Part shown: positions 26,401 through 32,400 of the stretch, piece by piece
Numbering within the stretch: position 1 is the stretch's first letter
Layout of the letters: each line of letters begins with the position of its first letter
From: Panorpa germanica
Lineage: Eukaryota > Arthropoda > Insecta > Mecoptera > Panorpidae
NCBI GenBank assembly: GCA_963678705.1
Contig: OY783204.1
Location: forward strand, 1,054,001 to 1,118,000
DNA length: 64,000 nt
Direction of reading: 5' to 3'
Program-made: the position numbers and the translations under genes
The notes under the pieces: model-generated
Told to the model about the DNA's origin: nothing
What the model saw: the letters and a program-made list of their open reading frames with translations, nothing else
The model's database searches: none

Positions 26401-29400
26401 TTTTAATTAATTATTATTTACTAGTGTTCGTCGTGTATGGTAGATGACATTTGATATTGTGGTATTTATTGTCGAACATGTGTTTTCCATAGTTTTTCTC
26501 TGAATCGTCAGTACCTGGTCGGAAATGTGACTGATTGATCAGGGATTGACGTTTGCTTAAGCTAACTGCGAATATTTTCTAATAATGTGATACTAGTACT
26601 GTTAATACTGTTAATAAATATGTGATTGCTTAAAGATGTACTACAAATAAAAATGAAACAACATTTATACGTCTTATTTTAATACAATAACTATATTTTC
26701 CATCAGTGCCTAGATGTCACTAAATGTCTTAATTCACAAATTTCTTATTGCCCTTTGAGTATGACACAAAAAATAAATCACCCATTATATACATCAATAG
26801 GAATCCAACAAAATGTAAAATATTGTTTGGACAAAATATGTTCAAATCCGCTACACCATTCTAATAGTTGATGACGTCAAATAGTCAATAGAAAAAAAAA
26901 TACAGCTGCTATAGGTAGCTCTGATGTTTTTCTTGTTTAACAATGATAGTAAAGGTTAAAGAATAGTAGTAAGGAAGAAGGTGAGGAAGGAATGACGTCG
27001 GTTAGTAAATTATTTTTATTAATTTTTACCCCTTTATTTATGAATCGGTAATATTCTAATAACATAATATATTATATAATAACTTCATAGCGTGATTCTT
27101 AGAAAAAAAAGTATCAGAACAATTTTTGTACATAATTTCATGATCTACAAATTTTTTCTAATCTATTTTTATGATAAAACTTACCGTTTACCCGAAAAAT
27201 TGGAAAAACCATTTCTATTGACCTTTGAACTTGAATAACTTTTGAATGCAGATGTGCGATCGGTGAGGACTTTTAGTGTTTTATTTGTAATAATGTCCCT
27301 AAGGTCTATTATTTTGACCGGGTTATCAATAATATTACGAATTGAATAAAATTATTTGGATATTTGAGGTTTTGGTAGCCAACTTTATCCATATATGTGG
27401 GATGTATTTTAGGATTAGATATAATTAGTTTTTAAGAAATAATAATTATAAAGAACTGTATAAAATAGGTTAGGAACTTTGCTAATATGAAGTTATATTT
27501 AAATGTTTAAATGTAAATGTTTTAAAACAACTTGTAGACCCCTCTAAGCCGTTCGCTTACAGCGTCCAGAGAACGTCTAAGGGAACAGGTCACCGCTCGT
27601 TCGCTAGCTATGATATGCTGACGGCACATGTTTGGGCGCGGTAGAGTTGGTGAAAATGGCGGATACGTAGCATACACAGAGTTGTATGGCGTCGTTATTA
27701 CTTGTGATTATTACATTCAGGAATATGTTATTTTAACTAGTTGTTAATATCATTGAGAATTGTAATCAGTATTGCTAGGTGTAATATTTGTTATTGTTAT
27801 AGGCATAAATAGTGGAGTTTTTGCAAACAAGTATAGTGTTAATTACTAGGTTGTATTTATCATTATAAATCGTTGTGAATGTAAACTATGTACTATTTAT
27901 ACTACGCATTACTTTGTTATATGCAATCATTGTAATAAGGTCTTCAAACCTAAGCATTGTATATAAACAAGTGATAAGATTATTGTGAACACTCTTTTGA
28001 TAAATTAACTTTATTGTGATGTAATTGTTTTTCTTTGTGGAATAATTAAATGAACTACTATTATTCAAAAGTTATGTGTTAACTTATTCTTAATAAACTA
28101 TATTGTTATTAGGGGCTCAACTTAAGGATCGAAATAAGATCAAAACAGCTAAATTGGAAACGTCAACAAGGATAGGATTATTGTCACCCCACACTTGGGC
28201 GTGTCAACCGGGATAAGAATTATTGTCACCCCACACTTGAGGGCTCAACCGGGATAGGTTTATTTTCACACCCACACTTGGGGGCTCAACCATGATAAAG
28301 GAAAAACCAAGTTTATTCAGTCAAGAATATTCCTAACCTTTGAACCAGAACTATTGACCTACAGATAAGGAAACCTAGTTTATTCAGTCAAGAATACTCT
28401 TAAATTCCAGGTGCGTACAGTTTACTTGTTAAAGTAATTGCACTTCAATCTGTTAGCAGTGATAAATAAAACAATGATGGAGGAATTAAACAACTTGTCA
28501 GTAGCAGAATTACGTCAAGAACTTAGCTTCGTTGGACTAAGTCAGCGTGGAAATCGTGCTGAATTATTAACGAGAATGAACTCGTATAATAGCAGAGTTG
28601 GAGAACAGAATAGCAGGTCTGTAAACAATGAAACAGTCAATAAAACTAATTATACGTTTTTAGATTTAGAATTGGCTTTACCTAAATATGATGGACTTAA
28701 AAATGTCAAATTATGGATCAAACAATTTAATGATTTCTGTGACCAGGCGGAAATAGATACAAAATACAGATATTTGTATGCCAGGAGATTGTTAACTGAT
28801 ACCACAAAACAATTTGTCAATTTTGAAACCAGGATAATAAATTGGGATACATTTAAATCGTATTTGATCGATGAGTTCGATACGAGTTTAAATAGTGCAC
28901 AGGTGCACAAAATGCTTCAACAAAGGTTGAAGAAACCAGAGGAAACTTTTCGTCAATATGTTTATGATATTTTAGACATAGCACGACAAGCAGATGTCGA
29001 AGAAGCAGCTATTATAGATTATATCATAGCAGGTATTCGTGACAGTACAGCTAATAAAGTAATACTGTATGGAGCTGAAAATATTGCACAACTTAGACGT
29101 AAGCTTGAACAATATGAAAAAATTAAAATGGATAGTCAGGACTATGATAGGAGATCAAGGTCAGGTACCAAAACAAAAACTGAGACAACAGGTGAGAAGA
29201 TTAAATGTTTTAATTGCGGTTCGTTATCACACTCACCTAAAGTGTGTCCAGATAAAGACAAGGGTTACAAATGTTTTACTTGTGGTAATTATGGACATGT
29301 TAGTCGAAACTGTAAAACTAAAATAAAAACTGTTAAATCGGAGCATAATGTTATGAAAGTAGAAATGATAAAATCAATTTGTGTTAATAACAGGAGTAAT

Positions 29401-32400
29401 GTAAACGCTTTAATAGATACTGGTAGTGATTTATCAGCAGTGCGCGAGGACTATTTTAAAACATTAAAGAATGTTAAATTATATGACTCTGTTATAACAA
29501 TACGCGGTTTGTCAAACTCTCGAGTAAATTCTTTAGGTAGAATAAAATTGGACGTTGAAATTGATTCAGAACATTACGCTAGTTATTTCGAAGTGTTACC
29601 ATCACAGGCGATGCATATGAACATGGTGATAGGTTTGGACATTATAGCTAAAGCTAGAGTAATTATTGATAACACAGGTGTTAAATTTCATAAACTTTAT
29701 AACGATAAAGATGAAAATGAAAGTGAAGTTAAACAATTAATGACATTAAAAATAGACAATGGTGATAAAGAAAGTGATCTAGACTTATCTCATATAAACG
29801 ATAAAAATGTTGTTAATAAAATACACGAGTTAGTGGACAATGACAAACGAAAAGAGTTACTCAACTCTGAAAGTGAAAAGATAATTAAATTGAAAAATGA
29901 TACTCCCATATTTTCTAGGCCACTTAAACTACCACCTGCAGATCGACTAGATGTTCAAGAGCAGCTGGATGAAGGGTTAGAAAAGGATGTCATACAGGCA
30001 GCCCAGGAAATGAACGACCTAGGTTATGTAATTAAACAAGGCACTGTTCGTCCCTCTAAGGATAAGGTCAAAGCCGTCAAGCATTTTCCGAAGCCGAAGA
30101 AGACGATACAAGTAAAGAATTATGCAGGAAAGTATTTAATAGAAAATGAATTATTATACAGGTTAAAAGACGATCAAAAGCTGTTAGTAGTACCAAGTAA
30201 CATGCAATCAGAAATAATACGTAAAGCACACGACATAGGACATTGTGGATTGCATAAATGTCAAGAAATAATTAACAGAGAATTTTGGATCAATGATTTA
30301 GCTGAAAAAATTAAAAACTGTATAGATAATTGCATAGAATGTATACTAGCAAGTAGAAAAGTAGGTAAAGTAGAAGGATACTTAAACTCTATACCTAAGG
30401 TAGGTTTACCTTTAGACACATGGCATATAGATAATTTAGGACCTTTACAAACAACAAGCAAAAAGTATAAACATATTCTCGTTATAGTAGATGCTTTTAC
30501 AAAATTTGTTTGGTTGTTTCCTACTAAATCATCAGGCACTGATGAAGTATTGCAGAAATTGAAAGTGATAGCAGAAGTATTCGGAAACCCAAGAAGGTTA
30601 ATTTCTGACAGGGGTACAGCTTTTACTTCAACAGATTTCAAAGATTATTGTACTGCAGAAAACATTGAACATGTGTTAATAACTACAGGAGTACCAAGGG
30701 GTAATGGCCAGGTGGAACGAATAAATGGAATTATTGTACCTGTGTTAACGAAGTTAGCCCTAACAGATCCTAGTAAGTGGTATTTACATGTAAGTAAACT
30801 ACAGTTAATGCTAAACAGTACTTATCAAAGAGGTATTAAAATGACACCATTTGAATTGATGATTGGGGTTAAAATGAAAACCAAACAAGACATAAAAATA
30901 TTAGATTTGATTACAGAAGAAATACAAAATGAGTTTGTAGATAAACGTGAGAAGCTGAGAGAAGAGGCTAAAGGTAATATTCTAAAAATTCAGCAAGAAA
31001 ACAGGACTAGCTACAATAGAAAATGTAAAGCACCAAGAAAGTATACACTGAACAGTTTAGTGGCTATACAACGTACACAATTTGCAACAGGAGCTAAAGT
31101 TAAAGCTAAATTTTTAGGACCATACAAAATAACGAAAATTATAGGAAATGATCGTTATGACGTGGAGAAAGCAGGAGAGTGTGAAGGACCAATAAGGACT
31201 TCTACATCAGCAGATATGATGAAACCATAGGCAGGATGATTGTAGCAACTGAGGTCAGTTACTAGTCAGGAGAGGCCGAGTGTGGGATGTATTTTAGGAT
31301 TAGATATAATTAGTTTTTAAGAAATAATAATTATAAAGAACTGTATAAAACAGGTTAGGAACTTTGCTAATATGAAGTAGGAGTTTAAATGTTTAAATGT
31401 AAATGTTTTAAAACAACTTGTAGATCCCTCTAAGCCGTTCGCTTACAGCGTCCAGAGAACGTCTAAGGGAACAGGTCACCGCTCGTTCGCTAGCTATGAT
31501 ATGCTGACGGCACATGTTTGGGCGCGGTAGAGTTGGTGAAAATGGCGGATACGTAGCATACACAGAGTTGTATGGCGTCGTTATTACTTGTGATTATTAC
31601 ATTCAGGAATATGTTATTTTAACTAGTTGTTAATATCATTGAGAATTGTAATCAGTATTGCTAGGTGTAATATTTGTTATTGTTATAGGCATAAATAGTG
31701 GAGTTTTTGCAAACAAGTATAGTGTTAATTACTAGGTTGTATTTATCATTATAAATCGTTGTGAATGTAAACTATGTACTATTTATACTACGCATTACTT
31801 TGTGATATGCAATCATTGTAATAAGGTCTTCAAACCTAAGCATTGTATATAAACAAGTGATAAGATTATTGTGAACACTCTTTTGATAAATTAACTTTAT
31901 TGTGATGTAATTGTTTTTCTTTGTGGAATAATTAAATGAACTACTATTATTCAAAAGTTATGTGTTAACTTATTCTTAATAAACTATATTGTTATTAGGG
32001 GCTCAACTTAAGGATTGAAATAAGATCAAAACAGCTAAATTGGAAACGTCAACAAGGATAGGATTATTGTCACCCCACACTTCCCAGTAAACATTTTGGA
32101 GTAAATTCTACTTAATTTTTATTACGTATCATGAATTTTTTGTCTGGAACGTGTTCGTTTTCTATTCAGTCGTTCAAAGGAAAGGTCCTTTTTATGAGCT
32201 ACAGACATTGCAACGACGGTTCACTGCTGAATTAAAAGCGGAGTAGGTTTATGATTTATGACCGGATAATAAAAATATACCCATGTGGGAAAGAAACAGA
32301 AATACTTAATGAATGATGTTGGAAAAAGAAAGAATATTATTATGAAAAACTAACACAAAATCTGTGACAGGTAGAGAACTTGTAAAGCGTTAGAATAGAA

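Noticed and set aside
27886..28068. 60-codon frame repeated at 31772-31954
   Set aside because: It lies in the gypsy LTRs; duplicated by the LTR structure.
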